64,000 bases of DNA from SLFH01 sp050486265. Its GTDB lineage: Bacteria; Planctomycetota; Phycisphaerae; Phycisphaerales; UBA1924. Position 1 is the first letter of the stretch. Each line of letters opens with the position of its first letter. A model generated the notes under the pieces. It was given only the letters and a program-made list of their open reading frames with translations. It searched no databases and was not told the origin of the DNA. Positions 34,566-43,114 of this stretch are shown here, piece after piece. The stretch is from positions 310,001 to 374,000 of the forward strand of contig JBJHCY010000002.1 of assembly GCA_050486265.1 (NCBI GenBank). Direction: 5' to 3'. Made by a program: the position numbers and the translations under genes.

Positions 34566-34848
34566 ACAGCACTTTCAGGTCTCTTTCGATCGACGCGCGA
34601 AGGAACGGGTTCCGGATCGACCCCTTGGTGAGCAGGTCGATCGGCCGCCCGAAGACGGGGAAGAGCTCCTCTTCGAGTTTGTCGAGCTCGTCGAGGTCGG
34701 GCACGACCCCGGGCTGGAAGGCGACGAGCAGATTGATGTCGCTGTCGGGCTTGAGCTCGCCGCGAGCCGCAGAGCCGTAGAGCCACAGCGTGGCGATCTT
34801 CCACCTGCGGCAGATTTCGGGGATGGCGGCGAGGTTGAAGTCTTGCAT
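34540..34848 (-). CDS. MntA-like nucleotidyltransferase antitoxin with variant catalytic motif
   Basis: The product (102 aa) is a minimal nucleotidyltransferase. In this family it neutralises HepT by transferring AMP onto the toxin tyrosine. The GSx10DxD signature begins at G25-S26 in LYGSAARGE, but the second catalytic aspartate is asparagine (D37-I38-N39). The codon is AAT on the minus strand, so this is not a reading-frame error. The protein could have weaker metal binding or act by binding alone. It overlaps the toxin gene by 26 nt and follows the AAA_14 gene by 17 nt. Confidence 0.87.
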   Translation of the reverse strand: MQDFNLAAIPEICRRWKIATLWLYGSAARGELKPDSDINLLVAFQPGVVPDLDELDKLEEELFPVFGRPIDLLTKGSIRNPFLRASIERDLKVLYAAPHPAP

Positions 34849-34865
34849 GGGGTGAGAGCGGCAGC

Positions 34866-36353
34866 TTATCGCAGCAGCATGAGCGACGAGAGCGGCAGCG
34901 GCACGATCCTCGGATCAAGCGCGGGGATCTCGTCATCGGCTTGAGTGACAAGCAGGCCAAAGGGCGCGTTGTTTGCCGCCTTCTCCATGAATGTCCGCAG
35001 CCCCTCGGTATCGCCGAGGGGGTCGATCCTCCGTTGGTACTTGATCTCGATCGGGATTCGTCGTGTGCCGATCGTCATTACGAAGTCGATCTCCGGCTCG
35101 CCCGATCGCTCGGGGAACCACGACAGATCGATCTGCGGCACTGTCGAAAGCACGGCGCCGGCGACGCTCTCTGCGAGTCGGCCCGCCAGCGGCGTGAGGT
35201 CCGGCGCCGCCGCGAGCCCCTCGGGGTCGATCGGCACGACTTCCTGAAGCCACGAGGCGCGCAGCGCATGATCGGCGAGGCAGATCTTCGGGCTGCCCCG
35301 CCCTCGCTTCAGCCGGATTTCGAGCGGATCGATCAGGCGGACCAGCAGGGTCTCGTGGAGGAACCGCATGTAGTCCTTGACCCGCTGCCCGCCGACATCG
35401 GCGTTCAGGACGCGCTGCAACTCGCGCGCGAGCGTCTGCGTGTCGGGCGATTGCCCCGCGTAGCGGCAGCAGAGTCGGAAGAGCTCCTCAAGAAGCGTCG
35501 CATCTCGCTTGCGGCCTTTCTTCCCGACGCGGAGATCGTGCTGGATGACCCGCTTGATGACGGTCTCGTTGAGCTGGTCGGCGATGTGACCCCACTCGAC
35601 TTCGGCGCGTTTGTGCGCGAGGGGGTAGCCGCCGCGCCGCGAAAACCAGCGGAAGGCTTGATCGCGGGGCTCGGTTCGCTCGCGCCCGTGCTCGGCGAGC
35701 CCGGCCCAGAAGGCGTGGTCGATGAGGGGCTCGACGCCGTTGTCGTGGAGGTAGGGCTCGCCGAGGTCGAGGGCGTGGAAGTCTGCGATCTCAGTCAGCG
35801 AGAGCACGCCGGCGTCGATCGTGTTGATGCGTCCTGCGAGGCTGTCGCGCCCGTGCTCGATGCGGAGGGCCGAACTGCCGGTGACGACGGCCTGCACCGT
35901 CGAGCTGTCGACAAGATGCTTGAGCTGCTCGGCCCAGCGGGAGAGGTTCTGCACTTCATCGAATAGCAGCACGGCGGGCGCGCCGTCCCTCGCCGCCTCG
36001 TTGAGCGTCGCGCGGAGGACCGTCTGCTCGAACCAGGCCACGATTTCGAGCACGGGCTGTTTGAGTTCCGCGATCGAGGGGAGTTCGTCGAACTGCACGC
36101 GGAGGATGCGCCGAGGATCGACGCCCTCGCCGAGCAGGTCGCCGATGAGCTGGAGCTGCGCGGTGGTCTTGCCGATCTGGCGCGGGCCGCGGACGACGAC
36201 GATCGGCGCGAGGCCGAGGTCGAGCCTGCGCCGGATCGTGCCGACGAGGTGACGGCGCGTGTCGGGCAGACTGGGCAGAGGCTTGCCCTCCCACCACGGG
36301 TTCATGCGCCTGAGGTCGTTGATCAAGATGTCGGCGAGTGTTGTATCAGGCAT
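34866..36353 (-). CDS. AAA_14/DUF4143 ATPase
   Basis: The product (495 aa) has an N-terminal AAA_14 ATPase with Walker A GPRQIGKTT (56-64), Walker B PAVLLFDEVQNL and the sensor VVTGSSALRIE. A C-terminal DUF4143 domain follows, with EPEIDFVMTIGTRRIPIEIKYQ, a nuclease-like motif (D...ExK) seen in many members. It is longer at the N-terminus than the common 400-aa form. The family is widespread in accessory islands, with roles in mobile-element biology or defence suspected but unproven. It lies directly upstream of the HepT/MntA pair on the same strand. Confidence 0.85.
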   Translation of the reverse strand: MPDTTLADILINDLRRMNPWWEGKPLPSLPDTRRHLVGTIRRRLDLGLAPIVVVRGPRQIGKTTAQLQLIGDLLGEGVDPRRILRVQFDELPSIAELKQPVLEIVAWFEQTVLRATLNEAARDGAPAVLLFDEVQNLSRWAEQLKHLVDSSTVQAVVTGSSALRIEHGRDSLAGRINTIDAGVLSLTEIADFHALDLGEPYLHDNGVEPLIDHAFWAGLAEHGRERTEPRDQAFRWFSRRGGYPLAHKRAEVEWGHIADQLNETVIKRVIQHDLRVGKKGRKRDATLLEELFRLCCRYAGQSPDTQTLARELQRVLNADVGGQRVKDYMRFLHETLLVRLIDPLEIRLKRGRGSPKICLADHALRASWLQEVVPIDPEGLAAAPDLTPLAGRLAESVAGAVLSTVPQIDLSWFPERSGEPEIDFVMTIGTRRIPIEIKYQRRIDPLGDTEGLRTFMEKAANNAPFGLLVTQADDEIPALDPRIVPLPLSSLMLLR

Positions 36354-36431
36354 GAGCCGCTCGGCGCACTCGGCTGAATCTGCGTGCGGTCGCTGTCAAA
36401 CTGTGCGCTCCGGTCCGGTCTTATCTGGAAA

Positions 36432-36695
36432 TTACCCGCCGGATTCGTCCGCGGCTTCCAGCCCAACTAGTCGCGGCAGCCGGCCCGACTTCCGCAGAGC
36501 CAGCAGCCTGCGAAACAGCTCTGTCTTCGGACGGTTGTCGCCCGCCTTATTGAGCCGATCTGCAAGATGATCGAAAGCATCGGTGTAGGCGAGCGCGTCG
36601 ACAGGGATTCCTGTTTCGAGGTAGGCCCGGATCAATCGCCGGTCTTGTTCGTCCAACTCTGTCGAGGTTGTGAACGCCGATTTCTCGGAAGACAT
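36432..36695 (-). CDS. Small protein (87 aa) coupled to an FRG-domain gene
   Basis: I do not recognise this product. It is soluble and mostly helical. It starts MSSEKSAFTTSTELDEQDRR and contains LIRAYLETGIPVDALAYTDA, then FDHLADRLNKAG and a basic ELFRRLLALRKSGRLPRLVG. Only 2 nt separate it from the stop of the FRG gene, so it is surely co-translated. The pairing and size suggest a partner or neutralising protein for the FRG product, which is inference. Confidence 0.65.
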   Translation of the reverse strand: MSSEKSAFTTSTELDEQDRRLIRAYLETGIPVDALAYTDAFDHLADRLNKAGDNRPKTELFRRLLALRKSGRLPRLVGLEAADESGG

Positions 36696-36697
36696 TG

Positions 36698-37456
36698 CTA
36701 TCGCCTCCAGTCAAAATAGTCGGCAATGGCGGCTTCGGAAGCGCCCGCCAAGTCTCGGAACAGGCTTGCACTGCTGATGCCCATCTCCCCGAGTTGCGCG
36801 AGCACATCGATCCGGTTGGAGACCGGGAATTCGTACTTCCAGAGGTGAGTCTCCGGCACGAGACTTTCCATTTGGGATCCCGACGGAATGTCGAGAAACA
36901 CCGAGCGCTGTTCTAGCGCTCGCCTGTTGATCCGGATCGCATCGATCGCGTCAATCACGCGGATTGCATCGCCGAGCTTCTCCGCCTCCGGCTGGTTCTT
37001 TTCGAAGATACTCCTGTCAAACACCCAGATCGCCGCCTTTTCGGGAGAACTCCCATGGGCTCGATGGATTGGATCTGAGAAGGCGAAGAACGCGGCTACG
37101 AAAGGCGATGAAGTCCAGTCCAGTATTGTGCTGGGAATGCCGTGGTGCCTTGCAAGCAGTTTCCACTCCAGCGGATCGGACATCGGAGAGTGGTTCCCTA
37201 CGGTCGCGATGTCAGTCACAGACTTCGCGTGCCGCTCAAAGCATGAGAGCAAGAATCCATTCACCTCATCAATCGCTGAGTCGCTATTCGAGCGGCAGAA
37301 TCTCGTCAATGTTGACTCAAGCGTCCAATCAGCCGAAGCCTGGCCCCTAAAAATGAAAGCTTTTCTTCCTGCATGACTGACGGTGCTGTATCGCGTCAGA
37401 TCCTCGGAAAGAAAATCAGTCCAACTCTCTTTGCCGATTACCGTGAACCCGCTCAC
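36698..37456 (-). CDS. FRG-domain protein, possible defence or toxin component
   Basis: The product (252 aa) carries an FRG domain, named for its FRGQ motif, here FIFRGQASADWTLESTL (from about residue 35). The second conserved block is LARHHGIPSTILDWTSSPFVAAFFA, followed by IWVFDRSIF. FRG proteins are found in phage and defence contexts but their activity is not established. The start is one of two consecutive GTG codons; the second (37456) makes a GTGA overlap with the stop of the mutase gene. Base composition is visibly less GC-rich than its neighbours, suggesting acquisition. The 87-aa partner follows 2 nt later. Confidence 0.8.
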   Translation of the reverse strand: MSGFTVIGKESWTDFLSEDLTRYSTVSHAGRKAFIFRGQASADWTLESTLTRFCRSNSDSAIDEVNGFLLSCFERHAKSVTDIATVGNHSPMSDPLEWKLLARHHGIPSTILDWTSSPFVAAFFAFSDPIHRAHGSSPEKAAIWVFDRSIFEKNQPEAEKLGDAIRVIDAIDAIRINRRALEQRSVFLDIPSGSQMESLVPETHLWKYEFPVSNRIDVLAQLGEMGISSASLFRDLAGASEAAIADYFDWRR

Positions 37457-39177
37457 CACTCCGGCCCCCCCGCGTACCTCCCGTAAATATCAGCCATCGC
37501 CTGCACCATCTCGCCGAGCGTGCAATCCGCAAGCGAGCCGTCGACCAGCGCCGGCATCACATTCTCGTTCTTGCGGCAGGCCTCGCGGATCTTGTCGAGC
37601 GCCTTCTTGACGCCGTCCTTGTCGCGCTTGGCCTTGAACGCAGCCAGCCTGTCGAGCTGGGTTTCTTCGACTTCCGGGCCGATCTGGAGGATGTCGATCG
37701 GGCGCTTCTCGTCGTTGTCGGTGTACTCGTTGACGCCGACGATGATGCGGTCTTTGTTCTCGCACTCCTCGGCGAAGCGGTAGCTCGCCTCGGCGATTTT
37801 GCGCCGGAAGTAGCCCTTGTGGATGCCCTGGACGACGCCGGCGTAGCCGCCGGTGGGCCTGCCGTTTTCGGCGCCCTGCCAGAGGCCGCCGCCGAGCTCG
37901 TCGATCTCGTCGATGAGCTTCAGGGCGTCTTCCTCGACCTTGTCGGTGAGGGACTCGATGAACCACGAGCCGCCCAGCGGGTCGGCCGTGCGGGTGACGC
38001 CCGTCTCGTGGGCGAGGATCTGCTGGGTGCGCAGGGCGACGGTGACGGCCTGCTCGGTCGGCAGGCCGAGGGTCTCGTCCATCGAGTCGGTGTGCAGGGA
38101 CTGGCAGCCGCCGAGGACCGCGGCCATCGCCTGGTAGGCGACGCGGACGATGTTGTTCAGGGGCTGCTGCTCGGTGAGCGAGCAGCCTGCGGTCTGGACA
38201 TGGGTCTTCATGTACCAGCTCTTGGGGTTCTTGGCGCCGTAGACATCGCGCATGCGCCGGGCCCAGATGCGCCTGGCGGCGCGGAGCTTGGCGATCTCCT
38301 CGAAGAACTCGTTGTGGCTGTTGAAGAAGAAGCTGAGGCGCGGGGCGAACGCGTCGACATCCAGCCCGCGAACCAGGCACGCCTCGACATACTCCATCCC
38401 GTCGCGCAGCGTGAACGCCAGCTCCTGCGGGCCCGTCGAGCCCGCCTCGCGGATGTGGTAGCCCGAGATCGAGACTGAGTGCCAGCGGGGCACGAACTTC
38501 GTCTGGAACTCGATCGTGTCGGCCACGAGCTTCACCGAGGGCTCGGGCGGGTAGATGAACTCGTTCTGGGAGTGGAACTCCTTGAGGATGTCGTTCTGGA
38601 GGGTGCCGCCGAGCGTCGACCAGTCGATCCCCCGCTGCTTGGCCATCGCGAGGTACATCGCCCAGATGACGGCGGCGGGGCCGTTGATCGTCTGGCTGAC
38701 GGTGACCTGGTCGATCGGGATGTCCGCGTAGAGGCGGTGCATGTCCTCGATGGTGTCGATGGCGACGCCGCACTTGCCGACCTCGCCGACCGAGAGCGGA
38801 TCGTCGGAGTCGCGCCCCATCAGCGTGGGAAGGTCGAAGGCGGTCGAGAGACCGGTGTTGGCCTTGGTCGAGCTCTTGGCTGCGCCCAGCAGGTACTTGA
38901 ACCGGCGGTTGGTGTCGTCGGCGGAGCCGAAGCCGGCGAACTGACGCATCGTCCAGAGGCGGGTCCGATAGCCCTCGGGGAAGAGCCCGCGGGTGTAGGG
39001 GAACTCGCCGGGCGAGGCGATGTCGCGGTCGTGGTTCTTGAGCGATTCGGGCGGGCTAGAGGGGCCGTAGACCGGATCGACAACGATCCCCGAGATGGTG
39101 ACGGCGTGGGGGTCGATCTCCCGCGGCTTGCCCGAGGCGTCGGTGAGTCCGGGTCCGGTGATCGTCGTCTGGCTCAT
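37453..39177 (-). CDS. Acyl-CoA (methylmalonyl-CoA-type) mutase large subunit, no B12 domain
   Basis: The product (574 aa) is the substrate-binding TIM-barrel half of a B12-dependent acyl-CoA mutase. Visible motifs include EFPYTRGLFPEGYRTRLWTM, RQFAGFGSADDTN, TAFDLPTLMGRDSDDP, TVSQTINGPAAV and ISGYHIREAGSTGPQELAF, all typical of the barrel. The usual 130-aa C-terminal cobalamin domain of full-length MutA/B is missing; the B12/MeaB fusion at 29748 can supply it. An isobutyryl- or ethylmalonyl-CoA mutase is possible. The ATG at 39177 has GGAG 6 nt upstream. It ends in a GTGA overlap with the FRG gene. Confidence 0.88.
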   Translation of the reverse strand: MSQTTITGPGLTDASGKPREIDPHAVTISGIVVDPVYGPSSPPESLKNHDRDIASPGEFPYTRGLFPEGYRTRLWTMRQFAGFGSADDTNRRFKYLLGAAKSSTKANTGLSTAFDLPTLMGRDSDDPLSVGEVGKCGVAIDTIEDMHRLYADIPIDQVTVSQTINGPAAVIWAMYLAMAKQRGIDWSTLGGTLQNDILKEFHSQNEFIYPPEPSVKLVADTIEFQTKFVPRWHSVSISGYHIREAGSTGPQELAFTLRDGMEYVEACLVRGLDVDAFAPRLSFFFNSHNEFFEEIAKLRAARRIWARRMRDVYGAKNPKSWYMKTHVQTAGCSLTEQQPLNNIVRVAYQAMAAVLGGCQSLHTDSMDETLGLPTEQAVTVALRTQQILAHETGVTRTADPLGGSWFIESLTDKVEEDALKLIDEIDELGGGLWQGAENGRPTGGYAGVVQGIHKGYFRRKIAEASYRFAEECENKDRIIVGVNEYTDNDEKRPIDILQIGPEVEETQLDRLAAFKAKRDKDGVKKALDKIREACRKNENVMPALVDGSLADCTLGEMVQAMADIYGRYAGGPEW

Positions 39178-39312
39178 CGCTGGCTCCATCGGCTCGTTGC
39201 GGGCCGTCAACAGATCGGGGCACGCCGGTGTGCCCTTGCCGCGGGGTCGGTCCGCACCAACACCCCTTGGCCCGTCTGGGAAGTGTATGTGCCGGAGGCT
39301 GCTGGCGGGCGC

Positions 39313-39333
39313 GAAAAAACGCCCCCGTGGGGG
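39313..39333 (-). terminator. Rho-independent terminator before the mutase gene
   Basis: On the minus strand a short GC stem (GCCCC / GGGGC around CACG) is followed by GTTTTTTC. It ends the transcript of the membrane-protein gene at 39402-40256 and insulates the mutase gene. Confidence 0.7.
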
Positions 39334-39401
39334 CGCAGAACGGGAAGCTGTGGCTCTCGCAGAGACCGAGCCGGCCGGCGGGAGAGCCGGCGCGTCATCG
39401 C

Positions 39402-40256
39402 TCAGTCGTCGCTGCCGATCCAGCCCATGCCGGCGCCGAAGGCCCAGCCGCTGGCGAGGATGAAGCAGAGGATGTCGAACGGGCCGAGTTCGTGCTCCTG
39501 ATCGAGCCACTCGTCTCGTCGCTCGGCCTGCATGCCGCGCACCACAGCGTGCATCTTGCGGTTCTGTTGTTCCCGGCGCGCCTTCTTGCGTTCATCGTCG
39601 AGCGAGTGCCATTCATCGACGGCGGCCTGCCACGCTTCGGCGGGCACCGTGTCCCAGATCATCGCTTCTTCGTCGTCTTTGGAGGCGATCGCGGGCTCGA
39701 TGCGGTGCCCCTGGGCGGTCCACGACTCGGCGATCTCCTCGGCGCGGTCCGCGATCATCCACGCATCGTGGACGCGAGCGAGCCGGACCAGCTCTCGGAG
39801 CTCAGGCTGGCTCATCGCGTTCCAGCGTTCGGCGCACCGACGCACGATGTCTTGGGGGAGTTCGTCGATGTATGACGCCGACATGTAGTTGTGACCCTCG
39901 GGCCAGTCGAGTTTCTCACCCCGTGTGATCGCCCAGAAGGTCTCGTTGTCGGCGAAGGTGAAAAAGGCGTACTCCTCGGCCTCCGGTCCGCTCAGGGATG
40001 TATCAAGAATGTCGAGCTCGACCGTGAAGGCCTTGCCGACGAAGATCGCGCCGATCGCGATCAGCATCGCCATGGCGCCGATACCGAAGTCTGCATAACG
40101 CCCGCTGATGTAGCCCATCGAGTGCCCGACGGCCCCGCCGATGCCGATCGCGATGATCGTCGCCTCGACCATGAACTGCCACGCCACGAACGCCCACACG
40201 CCCGCGCCCAGCAGCCCCACGATCGCACCGACAACACCCGCCCTGATGTAATCCAT
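39402..40256 (-). CDS. Membrane-protein paralogue 3 of a tandem triplet (MDYxRAG family)
   Basis: I know no name for this family. The product (284 aa) starts MDYIRAGVVGAIVGLLGAGV and has two to three N-terminal helices, then a soluble charged region beginning AFFTFADNETFWAITRG. That region continues through ARVHDAWMIADRAEEIAESW, the repeated VPAEAWQAAVDEWHSLDDER and a basic ...RREQQNRKMHAVV helix. A final membrane helix ends FGAGMGWIGSDD. It is the most diverged of three tandem copies (40477, 41339) and the last in transcription order. Confidence 0.72.
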   Translation of the reverse strand: MDYIRAGVVGAIVGLLGAGVWAFVAWQFMVEATIIAIGIGGAVGHSMGYISGRYADFGIGAMAMLIAIGAIFVGKAFTVELDILDTSLSGPEAEEYAFFTFADNETFWAITRGEKLDWPEGHNYMSASYIDELPQDIVRRCAERWNAMSQPELRELVRLARVHDAWMIADRAEEIAESWTAQGHRIEPAIASKDDEEAMIWDTVPAEAWQAAVDEWHSLDDERKKARREQQNRKMHAVVRGMQAERRDEWLDQEHELGPFDILCFILASGWAFGAGMGWIGSDD

Positions 40257-40476
40257 GGCTCACGCCCCCAGATGGCTTTGTCAGATAATCATCCCGGTCG
40301 CCTCGTCGCGAGCCGATCGTCAATGGTCCCCCGCCGGCCCCATGCCTGACAGGCTTGAGCCAAACTACTGATCCGTCCCGGCGGCCGCAACCCCCAATCG
40401 GCCCGATTTGCAAAAAAAGTTTCCTGCCGTGGCCCGCCTGCCCCGTCCAGCCCGCAGGCCCGGCCGCGGGGCCGCT

Positions 40477-41310
40477 TCAATCCTCGTCGAAGTTCCCGAC
40501 CGCAACTCCGAACGCCAGCGTCATTGACAATACGACGAAAACACCGTTGAGCATCCCGGAGGCCGTCCGCAAGCGCACGCGTCCGACCTCTTCGCCCCGG
40601 ATCTGCTCGACGACGGCGAGCTGGCGCCTTCGCCGCTCTGTCTGCTGCTCTTCGCTGAGCGAGGCCCACTCGTCCATCGCCGCGTTCCACGCCTCTTCCG
40701 GGAACAGTTCCCACGGCGGGGTCTGCGGGTCATCGGGGTCGCCGGGGGCGGGTTCGACCTCGTAGCCCCGCTCACGCCAGGCACGCTCGAACTCTTCGGC
40801 TCGCATCGCGAGCACGCGCACATCGTGCACACCAGAGAATTCGTCGTGGAGCGCGAGCTCCTCGGCGTTCTTGGACGCCCACGCCTCCATGGCCGGCTCG
40901 ACGATCTCCCATGGGAGGTGCGAGATGTGCGTCGCGGTCGAATAACTCCAGCCGTAAGGCCACTCCACCTCGCGCCCCTCCATCATCGCCCAGAAGGCCA
41001 GGTTGTCCGCGTAGGTAAAGAAACTGCGTTCGCTCCGCCACCGCGTGTCCGCGTCCATCCCGTCCAGCGTCGCGACGATCGAAGTCGCCCCTATCGCCGC
41101 GACGGCGGTGATCGCCGCGGCAAGCGCCCCGACCAGCGGGTCGCGGTTGTGCCGTGCGCCCACCCCTGTCGCGATGCCCACGGCCATCCCGATCCAGCCG
41201 AATACAGCAATTCTCATATCCCAATCGATGTGGAACGCGAGGAATCCGCACACGACCAGACTGACCGCGCCGGCTACGGCGCCCCATACTCCCGCTCTGA
41301 CATAGTCCAT
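40477..41310 (-). CDS. Membrane-protein paralogue 2 of a tandem triplet (MDYxRAG family)
   Basis: The product (277 aa) starts MDYVRAGVWGAVAGAVSL. The N-terminal helices include DPLVGALAAAITAVAAIGAT. The soluble part contains FFTYADNLAFWAMMEGREVE, WPYGWSYSTATHISHLPWEI, FSGVHDVRVLAMRAEEFERA and PEEAWNAAMDEWASLSEEQQ. A final helix ends FGVAVGNFDED. The last 44 bp of coding DNA (40481-40524) are identical to those of copy 1 (41343-41386). There is a 28-nt gap from copy 1. Function is unknown; the FxYADNxxFWAMMEG motif is the best family marker. Confidence 0.75.
   Translation of the reverse strand: MDYVRAGVWGAVAGAVSLVVCGFLAFHIDWDMRIAVFGWIGMAVGIATGVGARHNRDPLVGALAAAITAVAAIGATSIVATLDGMDADTRWRSERSFFTYADNLAFWAMMEGREVEWPYGWSYSTATHISHLPWEIVEPAMEAWASKNAEELALHDEFSGVHDVRVLAMRAEEFERAWRERGYEVEPAPGDPDDPQTPPWELFPEEAWNAAMDEWASLSEEQQTERRRRQLAVVEQIRGEEVGRVRLRTASGMLNGVFVVLSMTLAFGVAVGNFDED
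40481..40524 (-). repeat. 44-bp exact duplicate, copy in paralogue 2
   Basis: The 3'-terminal coding DNA here is identical to 41343-41386. The flanking coding DNA of the two paralogues is only similar, which points to gene conversion or recent duplication at this end. Confidence 0.85.
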
Positions 41311-41338
41311 GACGCCCCTTTGCTTGCCCCCGACCGAT

Positions 41339-42175
41339 TCAGTCCTCGTCGAAGTTCCCGACCGCAACTCCGAACGCCAGCGTCATCGAAAAGACCACGA
41401 GCATCCCGTCGAGCAGCCTGAACACGGTGCCCGACCTCGCCCGCCCCACTTCCTCGCCTCGCATCTGCTCGACGACGGCGAGCTGGCGCCTGCGCCGCTC
41501 CATCCGCCGCTCCTCATCGAGCGCGGCCCACTCTTCGAGTGCCGCGTTCCACACTTCTTCGGGCATCAGTTCCCAGACCGGCGTGTGCGGGTTGTCCGGA
41601 TCGCCGGGGGCGGGTTCGAGCTCGTAGCCCCGCTCGCGCCAGACGCGCTCGACCTCCTCGGCGCGAGACGCGAGCACTCGGACATCGTGCACGCCCGCAA
41701 ACTCCGCGTGGATCGCGAGCTCTTCCATGCTCATCGAGGCCCAGTCCTCCTCCGCGCGCTCGCGGATCTCGGGCGGGAGCTGCGAGAGTTGCGTCGCGGT
41801 CGCGTAGCTCCAGCCGAAAGGCCACTCGAGCTCGCGCCCCTCCATCATCGCCCAGAAGGCCATGTTGTCGGCGTAGGTGAAGAGGCTGTGTTCGCCCCGC
41901 CACTCGGTGTCCGCGTCCTGCCCGTCCATGTTCGCGGCGATGAGCGTGCCGCCGATCACCGCGACGCCGGTGATCGCCGCCGCGAGGGCGCCGACGAGCG
42001 GGTCCCGCTCGTGCCCGGCCGCCCAGCCTGTCACAAACCCGACGGCCACGCCGACTCCGAGGATCAGGAAATCGACAACTTCGAACTCGCTGAGGTGATA
42101 CGCGATGATCCCGAAGAGGAACATCGCGAACACGCCCACCACGGCGCCCAGCACTCCCGCTCTGACAAATTCCAT
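41339..42175 (-). CDS. Membrane-protein paralogue 1 of a tandem triplet (MDYxRAG family)
   Basis: The product (278 aa) starts MEFVRAGVLGAVVGVFAM and has the same layout as its two downstream copies. Membrane helices including DPLVGALAAAITGVAVIGGT are followed by LFTYADNMAFWAMMEGRELE, FAGVHDVRVLASRAEEVERV, WRERGYELEPAPGDPDN and PEEVWNAALEEWAALDEE, with a final helix and NFDED end. An upstream frame extends about 290 residues more, but that part is low-complexity antisense of the sigma-factor gene. It is divergent from the sigma/anti-sigma operon. Confidence 0.75.
   Translation of the reverse strand: MEFVRAGVLGAVVGVFAMFLFGIIAYHLSEFEVVDFLILGVGVAVGFVTGWAAGHERDPLVGALAAAITGVAVIGGTLIAANMDGQDADTEWRGEHSLFTYADNMAFWAMMEGRELEWPFGWSYATATQLSQLPPEIRERAEEDWASMSMEELAIHAEFAGVHDVRVLASRAEEVERVWRERGYELEPAPGDPDNPHTPVWELMPEEVWNAALEEWAALDEERRMERRRRQLAVVEQMRGEEVGRARSGTVFRLLDGMLVVFSMTLAFGVAVGNFDED
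41343..41386 (-). repeat. 44-bp exact duplicate, copy in paralogue 1
   Basis: Identical to 40481-40524; it encodes the last membrane helix and the NFDED C-terminus of the paralogue. Confidence 0.85.
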
Positions 42176-42427
42176 CACGCCCTTTGCTTCCCGCCGGCCA
42201 GATCCGGTTCCAAGCAGTGTACAAGGAGGGCGCTGGGGCTGCGGTCGGCCGCGGTGCGGAAGATCCCAAGGTAAACACCCTATACGGGCGGGGTGGGCCG
42301 CCGCTTTAAGCTGGGCAACCCGAGGTATACTCGACCCCAACGCCTGTTGATTGCTTCTCCGGTGCGCGGACCGGAGAGCGGACAAGAAGCGGCGTCGCAC
42401 GAGAGGGAAGACAACGGAGGCACGGCT

Positions 42428-43114
42428 TTGGTTCCAGCCGACAACAACCAGCAGGCCCCGCGACTCAGGCCTGCCCCCCCACCACAGGGGCGTCCTGGCA
42501 GCAGGCAAAGCGAGCCGCAGACCGGGTGTCCCGAAGGAGACGATTTGGACCTCATCGTCGGGATTTCTGCCGGCGATCAAGGGTGTTTCGAGCAGTTGTA
42601 TGACCGGTACAACGGGGTTGTGTTTGCAATTTGCTTGCGCATTCTCGGCAACCACATGGACGCCGAAGAGGCCCTCATCGAGACTTTCTGGCAGATCTGG
42701 CGTCAGGCCGATCGCTACGACGAGTCGCAGGGGACGGTCCGCGGGTACCTGTTCATGATCGCCAGGAGCCGCGCGCTGGATCGGCGGAGAGCCAGGTCTG
42801 CGGGGGTCAAGAGCAGCCGTATTGAAGATGTTCAGAGGTACGGGGGCGGCCCCGAGGCCCATCCGGACAATCCGGGGTGCCCGGTCTCGGACACGCTGGA
42901 CACCGAACGACGCCTGCGGACCCGGGAGGCGATGGCAACCCTCACTGAGGAGCAGCGAGAAGCGATCGAGCTCGCTTTCTTCGACGGCCTGAGCCACTCC
43001 CAGATCTCCGAGGCTCTCTCGCAACCTCTGGGCACGATCAAGACAAGAATCCGGCAAGGCCTCATCCGGATGCGGGATGCACTCCGTAGCGCCTATGGAG
43101 GCGATGCCTCGTGA
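42428..43114 (+). CDS. ECF (extracytoplasmic function) RNA polymerase sigma factor
   Basis: The product (228 aa) directs RNA polymerase to stress promoters. Region 2 runs through CFEQLYDRYNGVVFAICLR, LGNHMDAEEALIETFWQIW and MIARSRALDRRR. Region 4 has LTEEQREAIELAFFDGLSHS and the helix-turn-helix end LGTIKTRIRQGLIRMRDAL. I place the start at TTG 42428 because a perfect GGAGG (42416-42420) lies 7 nt before it; the in-frame ATG at 42293 would add 45 low-complexity residues. A TATACT -10-like hexamer at 42326 with a poor -35 is a possible promoter. The anti-sigma gene overlaps by 4 nt (GTGA). Confidence 0.92.
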   Translation: MVPADNNQQAPRLRPAPPPQGRPGSRQSEPQTGCPEGDDLDLIVGISAGDQGCFEQLYDRYNGVVFAICLRILGNHMDAEEALIETFWQIWRQADRYDESQGTVRGYLFMIARSRALDRRRARSAGVKSSRIEDVQRYGGGPEAHPDNPGCPVSDTLDTERRLRTREAMATLTEEQREAIELAFFDGLSHSQISEALSQPLGTIKTRIRQGLIRMRDALRSAYGGDAS

